Shown: piece by piece, positions 29,565 through 30,022 of the stretch
How the letters are laid out: each line of letters begins with the position of its first letter
How positions within the stretch are numbered: position 1 is the first letter of the stretch
IMG/VR virus record: IMGVR_UViG_3300045135_000817
Location: 1-30,022 of that record
DNA length: 30,022 nt
Source: a virus
Strand: one strand, 5' to 3'
The notes under the pieces: model-generated
The model's input: only the letters and a program-made list of their open reading frames with translations
Database searches by the model: none
Told to the model about the DNA's origin: nothing
Position numbers and translations under genes: made by a program

Positions 29565-30022
29565 TACCTACGCCCACCCGCTTTTGCATCTACCCGCATT
29601 GTGCCAACACGCCATGCCGCGTAAGGCGCATCGCCCTCTACACGCATTCTGATCTGGCGACCTGAGAAGCGCACGGCAGTCGGGCTAGACGGCGTGTAAG
29701 GCCCGTGCGTGTATTCTGTGTCGTTGGGGTAGTATCTGCTTTTGAAGATGACATCTACATCACCCTGCGTCTTTTCATCAGGGATCAAGTCTGTGACCTG
29801 CATAATGTTATCGCCGTTGCCAATGCTGATCGGGCCGCTTTCCGCGAATACAGATTGCTCTGTGCCGCTTACCGCATAGGAAAGGCCAACTTCATGGTCA
29901 TACATTGCGCCCGCTGCATCCATAAGCATTGGATACTCAAACACGCCGCGTGACGCGCCAGAAGTGCGGGACAAGTTACCGATTAGCCAGTGGTTTTCCT
30001 TGTAGTCAAACGCCACATAGCG
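29564..30022 (-). CDS. Tail accessory / stabilisation protein, P22 gp10-like (C-terminal part, runs off right edge)
   Basis: The frame is open to the window edge (CGC TAT GTG ...), so the GTG near 30016 is an internal Val rather than a start. The visible ~153 residues read FDYKENHWLIGNLSRTSGAS, then GVFEYPMLMDAAGAMYDHEV and YEYTHGPY-like strands to RMRVEGDAPYAAWRVGTMRV. This is the pattern of the P22 gp10-like stabilisation protein found at the head-tail connector of podoviruses. The N-terminal part is missing. Confidence 0.7.
   Translation of the reverse strand, partial: RYVAFDYKENHWLIGNLSRTSGASRGVFEYPMLMDAAGAMYDHEVGLSYAVSGTEQSVFAESGPISIGNGDNIMQVTDLIPDEKTQGDVDVIFKSRYYPNDTEYTHGPYTPSSPTAVRFSGRQIRMRVEGDAPYAAWRVGTMRVDAKAGGRR

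Overview
The window is part of a tailed double-stranded DNA phage genome, probably a podovirus-like phage of an aquatic bacterium. It carries a P22-like portal, an SU10-type major capsid protein and head-tail adaptor, and large internal/ejection proteins, one with a lytic transglycosylase domain. It also has a P22 gp10-like tail accessory protein, C1q-like and fibre proteins of a kind common in marine phage contigs, and many very short, tightly overlapping genes. No integrase, tRNA, rRNA or RNA polymerase gene is visible. The host cannot be read from the sequence; an aquatic, possibly alphaproteobacterial, host is inference only.

Layout. (1) 1-5935, minus strand: small and large terminase, a series of tiny Lys- or Cys-rich genes, an inserted HNH endonuclease gene, a virion protein, the adaptor, and a tail fibre running off the left edge. 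(2) 5936-6443: a 508-bp non-coding divergent control region with G-runs, two copies of an 18-bp operator-like inverted repeat and a 15-bp palindrome. (3) 6444-7945, plus strand: five small unknown genes. (4) 7942-13306, minus strand: replication/recombination genes (primase-helicase, ssDNA-binding protein, PD-(D/E)XK exonuclease, PD-(D/E)XK resolvase-like nuclease) plus a second HNH gene. (5) 13406-17383, plus strand: an accessory operon. (6) 17380-30022, minus strand: lysis genes, capsid, scaffold, portal, ejection and tail proteins, read from the right edge toward the left.

The main discovery is in the accessory operon. Between 14381 and 15028 lie twelve tandem non-coding units. Each is closed by a GC-rich stem of 5-9 bp whose sequence changes from unit to unit with compensating changes on both sides. 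Every unit has an interior of exactly 34 nt with the plan YCA - 9 variable nt - CGCAGAAATGYCA - 9 variable nt - C. The next gene (15050-15757) encodes a 235-residue protein that resembles the C-terminal Nop/Transposase_20-like part of IS110-family transposases, with no RuvC or HNH nuclease domain. A dual-9-nt-spacer array next to a Nop-like protein is the architecture of a TIGR-Tas (tandem interspaced guide RNA) system, here a nuclease-less TasA-like version in a phage. The array is read in the same direction as three upstream genes, the Tas gene, and two overlapping small genes, one with a helix-turn-helix.

Most genes abut or overlap by 1-20 nt (TAATG, TGATG or ATGA junctions), which points to long polycistronic messages with translational coupling. 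Several starts were moved to internal ATGs with a good Shine-Dalgarno sequence, and a few TTG/GTG starts are proposed where no ATG fits.
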